Shown here piece after piece: positions 20,461 through 32,590 of a stretch of DNA of 64,000 nt. The notes beneath the pieces are model-generated. The model ran no database searches, had not been told where the DNA came from, and saw only the letters and a list, made by a program, of their open reading frames with translations. Where the stretch lies: assembly GCA_009760855.2 (NCBI GenBank), contig WPIO01000085.1, positions 1,072,001-1,136,000 of the forward strand, given 5' to 3'. The stretch comes from Cristatella mucedo. Its lineage: Eukaryota > Bryozoa > Phylactolaemata > Cristatellidae. A program made the translations under genes and the position numbers. Each line of letters opens with the position of its first letter. Positions within the stretch are counted from its first letter, which is position 1.

Positions 20461-21285
20461 TGAAACGCAGACGGCAGGATGCATTTGACTAGAAATTGCA
20501 TAGTTATGCACAGTACATTTATTTATACCAGCAGGGGTCAACAAACAACGATTGACTGCCTAAAATAGCGACGTTGGGTTTAGTGCTGAAGGCAGTCCAG
20601 CAGTCTGAGCGAAGACATTAGTGTGCGGGTATTTTTTGCGTTCAATGAGGGGGGCAGATAGTCAAGAGCAGCCACTTGCTCCCCGGCTCGGCTGAAGCTG
20701 AGTCCTCGCTGACCTTGGTTGACCGTGGCTTGAAGTGACTCGTCACTGCCTCATGTACTTAGTCGTTTTGCGATCGCCTAATCTGCCGCTTTGGTGAAGG
20801 TGGCGTGGACTGGCGGGCAGCAGTCTGTCCGCCAGTCTGTCCGCCGGACAGCAGCCCGCTGGCTTCCAATGGTCCAAACGTCGGAGTTGGTCCATTGCCA
20901 ATCTCGTCCTGCAAAATTGCAGGCGGCGGGTCAGATTGGCCAGAGGTCCGAGTGAGAGCCGAGAGAGTAGAGGTCAGCCCAACGGAGAGTGGCTAAGGGT
21001 GGCCCTGGGTCACTTGCGGCAGATGCAGCCGGATATAAAGATGTGTACCGAATGCAGAGAGTGTCGACTCGGATGCGGCGGCGGCAGCAGCAGCAGCAGC
21101 TGCTGGGCCGCCGCTTCGGAGGCGCTTCGGGGCTACTCGTTCGGGTGCCCTGCCCCTTGGCACAGCACGTCACCCTGCCTGGGTGTTTGGCGTTAATCGA
21201 TGAGCGATGCCCCGTGAGTCGGACCGTGCTCGGCTCTCGGGCTCATACTCATGGCTCGTCGACAGCGGAGGCTAGCAAATGCGGG
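20461..21285. other. Unclassified, moderately GC-rich
   Basis: Contains CAGTCTGTCCGCCAGTCTGTCCGCC duplication (about 20820-20850) and a short (GCA)n at 21080-21102. The 157-aa plus ORF (20989-21462) crosses into low-complexity sequence and has no recognised domain. Confidence 0.35.
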
Positions 21286-21482
21286 TGGGCCCCTTCACGT
21301 ATGATTTCCGATCCATTTTTATCTGGGAAAAGACACTGGTGGCCACTCGAGACTCTGAGCACCAGCTACAGCACCCGGAGCACCAACGGAGAACCGTTTC
21401 GCAGAGGCAGAGGCTGCAGCAGCATCAGCTGCCTCAGACGATCCGAGACGATCCGAGTTTAAAACGCCTCGTCTTAGCCGTG
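21286..21482 (+). repeat. Shared module Z, copy 1
   Basis: Matches 26285-26500: ATTTCCGATCCATTTTTATCTGGGAAAAG, GAGACTCTGAGCACCAGCTACAGCACCCGGAG and TTTCGCAGAGGCAGAGGCTGCAGCAGC. The minus-strand translation of this stretch resembles the frame that runs out of the family B LINE near 26400, so it may be part of a family B 3' region. Confidence 0.6.
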
Positions 21483-21640
21483 TCGCTCTCTGCAGCATTT
21501 GTGCAGCGGCAGCGGAAGCAGCAGCAGCGGCAGCAGCAGCGGCGGCGGCAGCAGCAGCAGCAGCAGCGGCGGAAGCAGCAGCAGCAGCAGCAGCGGCGGC
21601 GGCGTCGGCGGCGGCGGCAGCAGCAGCAGCAGCACTGAAA
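21483..21640. repeat. (GCA)n/(GCG)n trinucleotide array
   Basis: GCAGCAGCGGCGG-type repeats. They translate as poly-Q/R or poly-S/G on plus and poly-A on minus in ORFs of up to 120 aa, all of which are explained by the repeat. Confidence 0.95.
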
Positions 21641-21729
21641 GAGACGTCGAAGCCGTCGCAGCAGCTTGCGGAGGGCAGCAAAGAATTGCCGGGTGCAGAT
21701 TCGAGCCGGAAATGGGCCCTAATTGGCGA

Positions 21730-21780
21730 CCAGACCTGACCTGACCTGATCTCTCCTGACCTGACCTGACCTGACCTGAG
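21730..21780. repeat. (CTGAC)n pentanucleotide repeat
   Basis: About nine CCTGA/CTGAC units with one interruption (TCTCTCC). Confidence 0.95.
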
Positions 21781-22387
21781 CGTTAGTGCTGCAGTGCAAG
21801 CTTCTTGCTAGCGGGTTCAGATGTAGCCACTGGATCCGGAGGGGTCAAAATAAAAGTCAATACTTATCTGCCTCTTCAGAGTGGGTGGGAAGGTCAACGA
21901 CACCCGACGGTAAGACAGGAGAAGCATTCGCTTGAGGTTGCCCGCGTAAGGTAAGCGTTGGTTAAACCTGGGGTGGCTGAAGAATCCAAGATTAATAAGG
22001 AGGAATTATCACTTTTGGGAATGCACTCTGAGAATAATCTCAGGTGGAACACGTAATTGGAGATCCGCTGCTAAGCGTCTCGAGCTGGTCACAGCGATAT
22101 TCGTACGTACGGCATATTTAGAAGTTCAGTGTGCATCTATCCAGGTGAAAATCCTGGTGCTAATCCCGGAACTCCTTACCTGCACGCCGGCTGGAGTGGC
22201 TGAAGCCTCGGCGGTGCTCGAACTCTGCGGCAGAAGTTCCCCAGAACCACGAGGAAAATTTAAATCTAGAACAAATAGAGATCCTCGAGGTTTCCGCACG
22301 CGTCTCCGTGTGGTTGGCCCTTAAATAAGCTGAAATTGTAATAATGCCACATTTGATGCCAGCGTAGTTTCGTTATTGAGCCCCCAG
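21781..22387. other. Nothing recognised
   Basis: Single-copy-looking sequence within this window with no gene signal that I could support. Confidence 0.4.
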
Positions 22388-22812
<425 letters not shown>

Positions 22813-22949
22813 GAAAGTCGGAGGCGTGCATAATGCAGGCTGAAAAAAGCATTACGGCGGGAGAGAGAGGCAGGAGAGATGGAAATGGTCTAGCCCTACC
22901 TGCAGCGGAGCTCTCAGGCGGCCTGACTTCGTTTTTTCCTTTTAGAAAT

Positions 22950-24185
22950 TGAAAGTAGTCCTACAAACGATGCAAAACAGTAGTGAGCTTAAAGATCAAA
23001 GGTCCCAAAAGGTCTAAGAAGGCTCCTGAAGCCAGTATTGCTAAGCTGCCACAATTTTTCCGCTTAAGCTCAAGCCGCCATTTCTACATGAAGGCATTCA
23101 TACGACGTTTATTACGGCAATCGATCAAGAGGACGACGTCAACGACAAGCTACAGTAGGGCGAGGAATAGAGAGAAGCAGAAGTGGGACAAGGGATATTG
23201 AGGAGCGACGAAAGTAGGACGACGGATATGGAGGAGGGGAAGTAAGGGCGGAGCGGACAAAGGTCAAGGGAAGGAGGGGAGGAAGTAGGACAAGAAGGCA
23301 GACACACAGTATGGAAGGCAAGGCAGGAAAGCTGAGACAGGATCAGAGGTAGAGCGGACTTGCAAACGTAGCAGACTACTAATTTTCCGGATTTTTAGAG
23401 CACTCAAGATCTCACGCTAAATAGTTGATGACGTGAAGATACATAGAGGCGCCCCATCTTCTTTTCCAGATACATACCCAGGCGTCTGGTTGGTTGTACC
23501 CATGTTGCTCGATAATTCCTTGGATGTCCTCGTTGCTAACGTGTTTGTCTCTCGTGTAAGCTAACTTGATTGCAGCGAACCTCTTTGGGCTGGTTCCCAC
23601 CGGAGCACTAGAGTCTGCAAAAGACACAGTGAGGCGGCTGAAATCAATTTTGACTTTCTCGGAGATATAGCTATTAGAATGCTTGTCGCATGAATAGTCG
23701 TAGACATGTCGTCAGACATGTTACGTCCACTCGTGATCTCGCAATGACAGGAAGTCGATACGACCGATAGGGTCGGTCCCACGGACCTCGAGTTTCAGCT
23801 CTTTTCTGCGGAAAGAAATCCAGAGAGCAATTCAAGAAACCCCGATTCAGTTATTCGTGTCACCAATCAGAAAAAAGCTATGACGTGAAATATTCAAATT
23901 CGCTCGGACAATCTGCGCCAGCCTCAAGGCACGGCTGCAGGCCCCGAGGCGCACGCTTGGCCGGTAGTTGGCGTGGCTAAAGTGCCCCGCGAGGCGGCAG
24001 CTTTGTTTCGACGCCACGACCACTGCGCTGGCGGCCGCCTCGGTCACCTCGGTAAGCGGACGAATCGCTCTCCCCTAGTCTCTCCGATGGTCTCTCTCTG
24101 CAACAATCGTCGCCGACATGACCTAAAGCTAATGACATATTTACAATGTCACTTACGCAACATAGCAGCAGATCTGTGCACTGCA
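22950..24185 (-). repeat. Shared module Y, copy 1 (contains exon-like segment)
   Basis: Matches 58966-60475 in order: AAAGGTCCCAAAAGGTC, GACGACGTCAACGA, AGGAATAGAGAGAAGC, the exon-like stretch, GAGATATAGCTATTAGA, ACATGTTACGTCCACTC, GAAACCCCGATTCAGTTATTC and GGCGGACGAATCGCTCTCC. Strand is given as minus because the exon-like segment reads that way. In both copies a family A ORF fragment follows on the right. Confidence 0.65.
23478..23614 (-). CDS. Candidate internal exon, unknown product
   Basis: On the minus strand a good splice acceptor (TGTGTCTTTTGCAG, ending at 23615) precedes an open stretch of 45 codons and a good donor (GG|GTATGT, from 23477) follows it. The peptide includes KRFAAIKLAYTRDKHVSNED and ends YNQPDAW. 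The paralogous stretch at 59639-59780 keeps both splice-like sites and IKEAY...VS.E.I..I.E...YNQP, but carries +1 and +4 insertions. I do not recognise the protein. It could also be a fragment of an unnamed mobile element ORF. Confidence 0.3.
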
Positions 24186-24189
24186 GAAG

Positions 24190-24470
24190 CGTAATAATAA
24201 TCATCATAATAATAATAATAACGCACTTGATAAAGCGCCCTCTGAGAGCCCAATCTCTTCGTAGGTGCTTTACATTTGCTGCGAAGGGAAAGGCGATTGA
24301 ATCGTGAGTAAAATCATGCTTGATAAACAACATGAACAACGTGGTTAGGGGTGACATGCACAAGGTAAGCACGCAAATGTGGTTAGCGGCAGCATGCACA
24401 GTATCAGCACGCATAAGCACATAAAAGACGAATCACAGAGACCCACTAAATGCTGTCATAAATAGGTGTG
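24190..24470 (-). mobile_element. LINE family A 3' end
   Basis: (AAT)n at 24193-24220, then GCACTTGATAAAGCGCCCTC and the reverse of the 3' UTR to about 24468. It is inserted in module Y, between its end and the family A ORF piece; copy 2 of module Y (near 60475) lacks it. Confidence 0.8.
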
Positions 24471-24812
24471 TGACAGTAGAAGTAGGTTCTAAAGGCCTGG
24501 TGGCCTTTTTGATTAGGATATGAGCTCCAGAACGAAGTAATCGATGGTCTCTTTGCATGGTGACATTGAGGTGTTGCAAGCAACTGGGGGACAGTATTCC
24601 GGGGTGTTGGGGAGATGCGGCCAATCCAGGAATGGACTCGCTGATCATGTCTATTTTATTGAAAAAGAAGCTATGGCGAGCGATGGGCTAAATCCTCACA
24701 GGGATCACTACGTAAGGAGCTAACATGGGAGCCGTTAAGATTATTGATCGTAGATGTAAGAGGTTTTGGATGGTGCAGCTGTGAATGAACAAGGTTTTAC
24801 ATAAGCTAGACT
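24471..24812 (-). mobile_element. LINE family A linker ORF fragment
   Basis: Minus-strand translation includes MISESIPGLAASPQHPGILS and LNVTMQRDHRLLRSGAHI, matching 31159-31395 and 60476-60700, i.e. the region between APE and RT. It is interrupted by stops. Confidence 0.6.
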
Positions 24813-25200
24813 TATTATTAATAATAATAATGCACTTGATAAAGCGCCCTCAGAGAACTCAATCTCTTTCTAGGCGCTTTACATTTGCTGCAAAAGGAAA
24901 CGCGATTGAATCGTTAGTAATATCATGCTTGATAAGCAACATGAACATCGTGGTTAGGGGTGACATGCACAGGGTCAGCATGCAAATGTGGTTAGTGGCA
25001 GCATGCACAGTGTCAGCACGCATAAGCATATGAAGGACGAATCACAGGGACCTAAATAGGTTTTTTTAGGTTCTTTTTAAATGTGGCCAAGTCAGAGGAT
25101 GTTCTGAGGCAAGCCGGGAGTGAGTTCCAGGCTTTGGAAGCGTACGAGCGAAATGCACCGTCTCCACAAAGGATTTGAGATTTGTGCGAGGTCGACTTGA
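24813..25200 (-). mobile_element. LINE family A 3' end, inserted in a family A ORF fragment
   Basis: (AAT)n near 24813-24832, then the hairpin and the full 3' UTR reversed, reaching the last ORF codons (CACAAATCTCAAATCC) near 25190. Confidence 0.8.
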
Positions 25201-25330
25201 CCTCTGCAGAGAGCGATTGGTACAATCTACAGTAGACCTTGCATTCCGGTCGACGGACAGTCGGTCCTGATCTTTTGCGTGCTGTTTCAAGCTTGCACGC
25301 TTAGCAGACATAGCTAGTTGAATGTCTCCG
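25200..25330 (-). mobile_element. LINE family A linker fragment (continued)
   Basis: Minus translation gives KDQDRLSVDRNARSTVDCTN, as at 31440-31520 (KDQD.LSVDR.TGTTVDRT). It continues the ORF fragment interrupted at 24812. Confidence 0.6.
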
Positions 25331-26284
25331 GTAAACTATAGGCAGTCGAGGGCTCACAGTGGACGTCAGACAGACGGGCGACAGTCTGCGGCGACAGTCT
25401 GCGTCTGCGTCTGCGGCGACGGCGGCGGCTCTGTCTTTCGCAGCAACCACCTCACGCCTTCGCCGGCCGTCGCACTGGCAGAGGGGGGGGGGGTGCGGGG
25501 TGGTGGTGTAGGTGCTTTAACTCACCTTAAATTAAAACTAAATTAAATTAAATTTTTTAAATTAAATTAAAAACCTTTAAATCACCTACCTACCTCTGTA
25601 GGCGTCGAGAAGCCACGTACTGGGCCACTGCTGCCGCCAGCAACGCCTCCGGCGCCAGCACCGCTTCCGACGGACCGGCGGCCCCCAAGGATTGCCGCCG
25701 GTCCGTCGAGCCTCGCTGCCGTGGCGGCGGCTGCCGAGCCTGGCCCGGCCGAGTCGAGCCGGACGCTGGTGAGCTCGACACGGGTGCCGCCAGCGGCAGC
25801 ATTTGTTCCGCGGCTGTTCGACGTTGTCCTAGAACGAACGAGAAGTGGAGCTTGAGCGTTTGACGCTCTCGCGTTCGAGGCACTCGCAGCTTAAGATAAG
25901 CTCTAGGCTGTAATGGCCCGTACTACTATAGGGGCTCGCGGGTTCGCGATGGCGGCGCAATGAAGAGCGAAGCCCCCCCCCCCCCCCCCCCCCCCCCGCA
26001 AGCGTTGTCGACGACGGCGTGTATTATACGATCTAGCAGCCGTCGTGCGTGCTGCTCCGGAGCACGAGGCGTTACGTGAGAGAAGAGAGTGGATAGCGTG
26101 CGTGCAGGCCGACGCACGGGCAGAAAGTGAATTCCGCGGCAAGGAACGAGTCACGTGCCGGCAAGGAGCGTTCCCGTTGGGCGGACAGAACGTCGGCTGG
26201 GGGGGCGGAACCACGCGACGGCGATCGCACGCCCACACTACTAGTTCGTTGACAGCGTATAGCCAACAATCGTTGGGAATATTT
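25331..26284. other. Unclassified GC-rich stretch with low-complexity runs
   Basis: Holds GCGACAGTCTGCGTCTGCG repeats (25378-25420), an AATTAAATT-rich stretch (25527-25575) and a 25-base C run. Minus ORFs of 97 and 111 aa have no recognised domain and cross low-complexity sequence. The start (25331-25400) has weak similarity to 60930-61000. Confidence 0.35.
25973..25997. repeat. Poly(C) run, 25 bases
   Basis: Twenty-five uninterrupted C on plus, hence G25 on minus, with G-quadruplex potential. Its exact length is likely uncertain in any assembly. Confidence 0.9.
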
Positions 26285-26560
26285 CAAACAAGATTTCCGA
26301 TCATTTTTGATCTGGGAAAAGATAATTCTATAAGATAAGATATTCTAAAGATAAAGGCTTCGTCACTTGAGACTCTGAGCACCAGCTACAGCACCCGGAG
26401 TTCCGACGGAGCACCATTTCGCAGAGGCAGATGCTGCAGCAGCGACGACATGAGAGACAATCTGTGCTGAAAACTTCATTTTCATGCTTAGCCACGCCGC
26501 TCTGGGCAGCATCTGCGCAGCGGCAGTAGTAGCAGTAGCGGCTGAAGAGCCGTGGCGGCC
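26285..26560 (+). repeat. Shared module Z, copy 2
   Basis: Matches 21286-21482, then GCAGCGGCAGTAGTAGCAG-like sequence. It adjoins the C-terminal part of the minus-strand family B LINE. Confidence 0.6.
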
Positions 26561-28415
26561 AGCGCTCCTCCTTCTCCTGCTGCTGCAGCGCCGAGGGCAA
26601 CGAAGGAACGCCAAAGCTCTCGAAGCTGATGAGTGTAGCAGGTAATTTATTATCCATGCAGAGCCGGAGGGCACGAGGTTTCTGAAACTGGTGCAGCAGT
26701 TCTGCTAGGTACGGAGGAGCCAAGTCGTGGCGGGCCTTGAATATTGGAAAAGCTTTTACAATTTAGGCAGCTTTCTAAAGCGACAACTACATTTCGAGCA
26801 CGTGGTGAAAGTCGCACAACAGCACTAACTATTAGAAGAGCAAAGCCTTTAATCCAGCAACACGCTTCGGGTGTCCTAGGAGCGGCACTTCGGTTTTTTT
26901 CGTCATTTAGTTTAAAGAAGTTTTCCGACATCCAGGATTGAATGTCGGTAAGGCAAGCATTCAGTTTTGCAGTTGCTGCTGCAGATTCTGACGGTTGGAA
27001 TGACAAATACAGCGGAGTGTTGTCAACATAAAAGTGATATCCTATTCAAAGGGACCTAATCACTTTTAGCAGAGGTTTATTATTTATGGAGAACAGCAAG
27101 GCACCGAGGATGGACGCTTTAGGAACTCCATAGGTGACCCGTCTTGTGCGTGAGACCCGACCTCCGCACGATACGGATTGAACACTATTAGACAAGTACG
27201 ATTTAAACCACGCCAGTACCTCGTATGCCAGACCGATCGTTGTTCTCAATCGTTCAAGTAGGACATTGGGATTAATGGTGTCAAAGGCAGCTGATAGATC
27301 TAGCAGAGCTAGGACAGTGACATTTCATTCGTCGTTGACATCTAGAATGTCATCGGTAACCCGGAGTAGAGCAGTTTCATTATTGCCTCTCGAACCCCGA
27401 AATGTTTTGACATTTTATTCTTTTCAATATGTTCAACCAGCTGCTTAGCAAAATTCTTTTAAGAATCTTTGACAAAAAAGAAAGAGGAACACTGGGCGAT
27501 AGTTTGCACGGAATCTGTATCTAATCCAGACTTTTGAAATATCTGTCTAACGATTGCCGATTTGAAGGACTTGGGGACGACCGATTTTTCCAAAGAAGCA
27601 TGACAAATCTCGGTTATGGCAGGGCTAAGCTGACCTGAGAGTGATGAGTATCAGAGAGGGCACCACAGAGATGGTAGTGTAGGGTATCAAGGAGACGAGC
27701 TCTTTTTACTAGACCTTATTAACGTAGCCACATTGCATGCAAATTCCTCGGAAAATCTTTTTAGGAAGGTCACAGGTTGTGATTCCAAAATTGCTTTACT
27801 CCGACATGGCTTTTTGGAGGCACGAATTCGCACAATATTTCCAATAAAGAAGTTTGAATATTTTTCGGCTGAGCCGTTAACATCTGGGGAGTCAGATCTC
27901 TCCTCATTGGCCAGTAAATGGTTTGCTGTCTTATAAATCTGTTTTGGGTCAGACTGGCAAGAATTCAGTTTTTGAGTGAAAAACGAAGCCGTAGCTTTTT
28001 TAAGCTTCCGATTTTAAGCCGAAAGTTCTAAGTGCCCGATTGTAAACTCAAAGGAAGTCTTTGAAATATACTATATCTGCAACAGACCCCAATTTCCTAA
28101 AACCACATTCAAACCTGCACTTAACATGAATCATCTTTTGAAGTTTTTTGTAAACTAAAAGGACTCTCCTCGACTCCGTACACGGATAGAATGAACGGGA
28201 GCATGCTTGTCAAGAGCACTACCAAGTGTCATGCTCACTGCATTAGTGTAGTAGTAGTATTAATTAAAGTATAGAGGCTGTCATTCGAGTCTGGGTGCAG
28301 ATCAAGAAAACTGGCATCGCAAACAGATTTATAAACCGTGTCCATGTCAATGCTTTTCAAGTTACGTCACTGAGCAAGTTTGACATTACCCTATAACATA
28401 TTAGGGAGCAGGAAC
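26561..28415 (-). mobile_element. LINE family B (CR1/L2-like), linker to RT, decayed
   Basis: Read on minus from 28415 down: a linker with KYSNFFIGNIVRIR-like sequence (27790-27890), the region upstream of RT (27540-27700), LSAAFDTINPNVLLERLR (about 27240-27300), [19 protein letters not shown] (27160-27220), GVPKASILGALLFS (27080-27130), then HFYVDNTPLYLSFQPS with YVDN replacing YADD (27019-27030), SENFFKLNDEKN, and the end region LAELLHQFQKPRALRLCMDN near 26690. Stops and frameshifts are frequent and one catalytic Asp is lost. The element stops at an (AG)n tract at 28430. Confidence 0.8.
26650..27249 (-). pseudogene. Family B RT core remnant with damaged active site
   Basis: Two open stretches (67 and 118 aa) in different frames carry the RT palm and thumb. 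The catalytic YADD reads YVDN at 27019-27030, so the second Asp is lost. RT activity is excluded for this copy. Confidence 0.75.
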
Positions 28416-28429
28416 AGTAAATGAGACCG

Positions 28430-28930
<501 letters not shown>

Positions 28931-28945
28931 GGGGAGAGGAATCAC

Positions 28946-29517
28946 AAGCGAAAGCCAATGAATCCGCTCAGGATCCTCAAGTTCTTCGAGGTGAACGAGA
29001 ACAAAGATGAGGATGAGGATGAAATGATGAGTAGGAAGAGGAAGAGGGCACGGGCGAGAAAGACGTAGGAGATCAACGAGGATCCACCAAAGGACGCTGA
29101 GAACGCTGAAAACTCATCCACCGAGGAGGATCTCCTTCAGCAGCCACTTCACTTATTATACTGGGTCCCTGCGATTCGTCCTTTATGCGCTTATGCGTGC
29201 TGACACTGTGTATTCTGCCACTAGCCAGACTTGCATGCTGACCGTGTGCTTGTCACCCCTAACCAAGTTACTTATATTGTTTACAAAGCACGATACCACT
29301 CATCATTCAATTTCGTTTCACTTTGCAGCAAATGTAAAGCGCCTAGAAAGAGATTGAGTCCTCTGAGTGTGCTTTATCAAGTGTATTATTATTATTATTA
29401 ATATTATACTTCCATGAGTCAAGCGAACAGCAAGGAAACGTTGTGAGAAAGATTGCGATGCCGGAACTGTTAAAAATGTCGTGCAAGGCTGCGTTGCAAC
29501 TGCATAGCCGTTGCTGA
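28946..29517 (+). pseudogene. Coding-like fragment split by a LINE tail, unknown product
   Basis: Plus strand from 28946 reads PMNPLRILKFFEVNENKDED then EDEMMSRKRKRARARKT, one stop (TAG, about 29067), then in the same frame EINEDPPKDAENAENSSTEE and DLLQQPLHLLY. A family A tail (29162-29402, flanked by ATTATAC) lies here. Beyond it the same frame resumes, FHESSEQQGNVVRKIAMPEL and LKMSCKAALQLHSRC, to a stop at about 29515. The insertion and one target copy together leave the frame unchanged when removed. Acidic and basic clusters suggest a nuclear protein, but I recognise no family. A preserved frame by chance is possible over this length. Confidence 0.35.
29162..29402 (+). mobile_element. LINE family A 3' end with 7-bp target-site duplication
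   Basis: The short tail TGGGTCCCTGCGATTCGTCC ... GCGCCTAGAAAGAG ... (ATT)n is flanked by ATTATAC at 29155-29161 and 29403-29409. It is 5'-truncated in the 3' UTR. Confidence 0.75.
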
Positions 29518-29811
29518 GGATATCTCGTCAGAATCTCTCGTGGCCGCAAAGTACTTAGGGACAGAGATACCCGTGCAGCCGAAAGCGAGTCTGGGTGCAG
29601 TGACTGCTACCGCCGACGGAAAAATAACGCCGATGCAACGATTACCACACTTCGTCTCGAATTGACCATCGTGGATAATAACCCAAGAGTCCGAATATCC
29701 TATCTGGGTCGGGTCATTCGTTACAGCTAATCCTCTACATCTTAATCTATTGGGTTCAGATTCTTGAGGTATTACTCTGCAAGAACGTGATTTCCGCTGT
29801 TTATCAGTATT
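29518..29811. other. Unique-looking stretch, open on both strands
   Basis: Plus frame: from about 29499, NCIAVAEDISSESLVAAKYL ... VTATADGKITPMQRLPHFVS to a stop near 29670. Minus frame: 29776 down to 29470 is open for about 100 codons, after an acceptor-like TTCTTGCAG. Both look protein-like and they cannot both be. There is no match elsewhere in the window. It adjoins the coding-like fragment on its left, so it may belong to the same gene remnant. Confidence 0.3.
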
Positions 29812-30955
29812 CGAATGGTTAGTGGCAGCATGCTCAATCAACAAAACAGTAGCACGGTTAGGGGTGACATGCACATGGTAAGCTTGCAAGTTTGGTTTAT
29901 GGCAACCTGCACAGTGTCCGCATGTATTGGCACATACAAGAAGAGTCGAGGACTAAGTGGCGTGATAAATATAAGCTTTCTTAATTTGTTGTTAAATTTA
30001 GTCAAGTCAGGAGATGTCATTACGCAAGTTTGGAGTTGGCTCCAAGCTTTGGGATCAAACGAACTAAAAGCACGCCCTCTAAAGGATTTGAGATTTTTAC
30101 GGAGTATGGGTCAACTGTTTGATTCCGAAAAGAGGGTTGTACGATCCTTAGCCTGAAGGGGGAGTAGATCAAATAGATAGGCAGGAGCCACAGAATGAAG
30201 GGACCTAAAAGTGAGAACAAAACCTTGAAGTCAACGCATCGCTTTACTGGGAGCCAGTGCAAGTCAGCGAGAAGTGCTGTGCTGTGGAAACTGCGAAGCT
30301 CACGGCAGAAAAACCTAGCTGCCGAGTTTTAAACCAGCTGTAAGCGACCGAGTGCGCACGCCGATAGACCAGAAAGCAGTGCAGGTCAAGACGCGATGCC
30401 AGAAATTCACGGATCAATTTAGATTCAGTATCCCTGTCTAAATAAAAACCGAGTTTTAGCATTCTTATGTAGCTGAAAGAAGGCAGACTTGACTGTGAAG
30501 CTGATGCGGTCGTCTAATGAAAGAAAGGTCACTTTGGATACAGCGACTGCGTGCCAATACACAAAGGAGACATGCTGGTAGAATCGATGTTGAGCGTTGG
30601 CCTTTCTAGTTTTTTGAATCACACTTGGTTCGGCCGTACTTTATAAGCTGGCTCTATCATCACTTAAGTCGAGAGCAGCACGTGCTTGCTGATATCCAGA
30701 TTTCATCGATTCATGCAGCCAGAGAGCTGAGAGAATATTCGATGCGCTGGAGGGTCAGGCGGAACGACAAAGGTCCGACTGAGTGCCATCTGCACCGGAG
30801 GTAAGCCCTGGCAATCGCGTCGGCGAAATGGAGAGTGAACAGCAAGAAACGGGAAAACGGGAAAACCGCGAAAATAACGGGACCAAGCAGGACATACAGT
30901 GGGAATACAGTTCCAGAGGGCAGAGTTGTCGTCATTAGAAGTGAATATCTATGAT
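29812..30955 (-). mobile_element. LINE family A, RT end to 3' UTR, 3'-truncated
   Basis: Minus reading gives LGPVIFAVFPFSRFLLF (about 30880), ADAIARAYLRCRW with the YADD region lost, LDDRISFTVKSAFFQLHKNA (30470-30530), CTGSQ/HWLPVKRCVDFKVL (30210-30260) and the 3' UTR to GGTTAGTGGCAGCATGC at 29815. The terminal hairpin and (ATT)n are missing, which is unusual for a LINE that primes from its 3' end, so the end was lost after insertion. Confidence 0.75.
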
Positions 30956-30957
30956 TG

Positions 30958-31158
<201 letters not shown>

Positions 31159-32118
31159 TACTAGTGATCCTAACTGAAGACATTGAGGAGGTGCTGCATG
31201 GAATTGAAGGACGACATTCCAGGGGGATGCTGCCATCCTGGGAATGGACTCCCTGATCTTGTCTATCTTGTAGACGAAAAAACTAGTGAAGCGATCGGAT
31301 AGATCATCGCGCGGATCCCCAGGTAAAGGACTTGGAACCTTGGAGTATTTAAGGAGACGGTTGATCGCCAACATCAGCAGATTTGGAATGTGCATCAGTG
31401 ATTTAACAACATTTATTATGGAAGCTAGACCTTACCTTTGCTTTAATCGATCGGTACGATCTACAGTAGTCCCCGTAAACCTGTCGACGGACAGTCAGTC
31501 CTGATCTTTTGTACGCTGCTTCAGGCTTGTGCTTAGTAGACCTAGCTAGTTTAGCGTCTGTGGTATAGCGAGGGCGGTCTAGGGGAGGGTGCACAGTGCG
31601 CTCAGTGCGAGGTGCAAGCTCGTCGAGCATTCGGCTATTGTTTCGTATTGTAGCGTATCTACCAATGGCGACAGGTCGGAAGAAGGACTGAGCAGCACGG
31701 GCGAGGCAGATATTCTCGCACGGACAGCGTCGATGTCAAGGGTCTTGAGGTTTCGCGACTAGCAGGTGATTTTGCAAGTGGAAGAGGAGGCGGACACAGT
31801 CGTCTGAATCAGATCTTCATGTGGTCAGATAGGCAGGATTAGGCAATAATTGGTCTTGATAAAGTGCAGTGCGCATGCGAGAGAATGCTGTCAGATATGC
31901 GACCTTTGATGTGAGCAGGGCCATGCACATGAGCCACAAATAAACAATAGCCAGCGCAAGAAATTCAGTGCTAAAGGCGTCAGATAAGCTTTCAAAATGA
32001 ACGTTTCGAGCCGAATCAAAATGAGGTCAGGGATATCTAAAGTAAAGGAGGATTTTCTACCTTGTTGGTGATAGACTACTGATACCATCGGTCGCCTGTT
32101 GTTGGGTGAAGTCACGGA
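31159..32118 (-). mobile_element. LINE family A, APE domain to linker
   Basis: Minus translation from 32115: MVSVVYHQQGRKSSFTLDIP (APE), then KTLDIDAVRARISASPVLLS (about 31740-31800), LSVDRFTGTTVDRT-like (31460-31500) and LSDRFTSFFVYKIDKIRESI (31230-31300). It parallels the plus-strand copy 32853-33800 step by step. It breaks at the (TA)n at 31158. Confidence 0.8.
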
Positions 32119-32590
32119 AATAGATTCAAATGACTTTGTCTGCGTTTGCTTCCAACGTCCTCTTTTTGGACAAACAAGAGCAGTGGCTCAATTAGAAGTT
32201 ATATTAAAATCAATGCAATCACTGTCTCACCTGCATCTGATCTCTGCGACACCTGTCTGCCACCCCCACCTCCACGAGCATGTCTTGTGCTGGATCTTAA
32301 ATAAATACGTTTTGCCGCTATACAAAGATTCGATATCGCAAGCTTGCCAGATTTTCTCAAAATGTTCTTCACTGTAAACAAATTACAATTAAATAGAATA
32401 AATCAAAAACAATTAAATTAATAATAGATTAAATAATAGATATAGAGTAAATTAACTTTAAAATGATAAAAATATAATTCAGGATAATCGTGCACAAGGG
32501 AAAGCAATCTGTTCAACTCCGAACACTCAGAATTACTTCGCAAAGAACGTACGCGGTGGATGAATAAACCCATCCATTAACGTTTGCCTT
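32119..32590. other. AT-rich spacer between divergent family A copies
   Basis: AT-rich from 32380 on (AATTAAATAATAGAT). It lies between the 5' ends of a minus and a plus family A copy. No gene seen. Confidence 0.4.

Noticed and set aside
20989-21462. 157-aa plus ORF
   Set aside because: Crosses from unclassified sequence through a (GCA)n run into module Z; copy 2 of Z does not keep the frame.
21279-21744. Poly-Q / poly-A / poly-S ORFs up to 120 aa
   Set aside because: All frames on both strands are open because of the (GCA)n/(GCG)n repeat; no flanking conserved domain.
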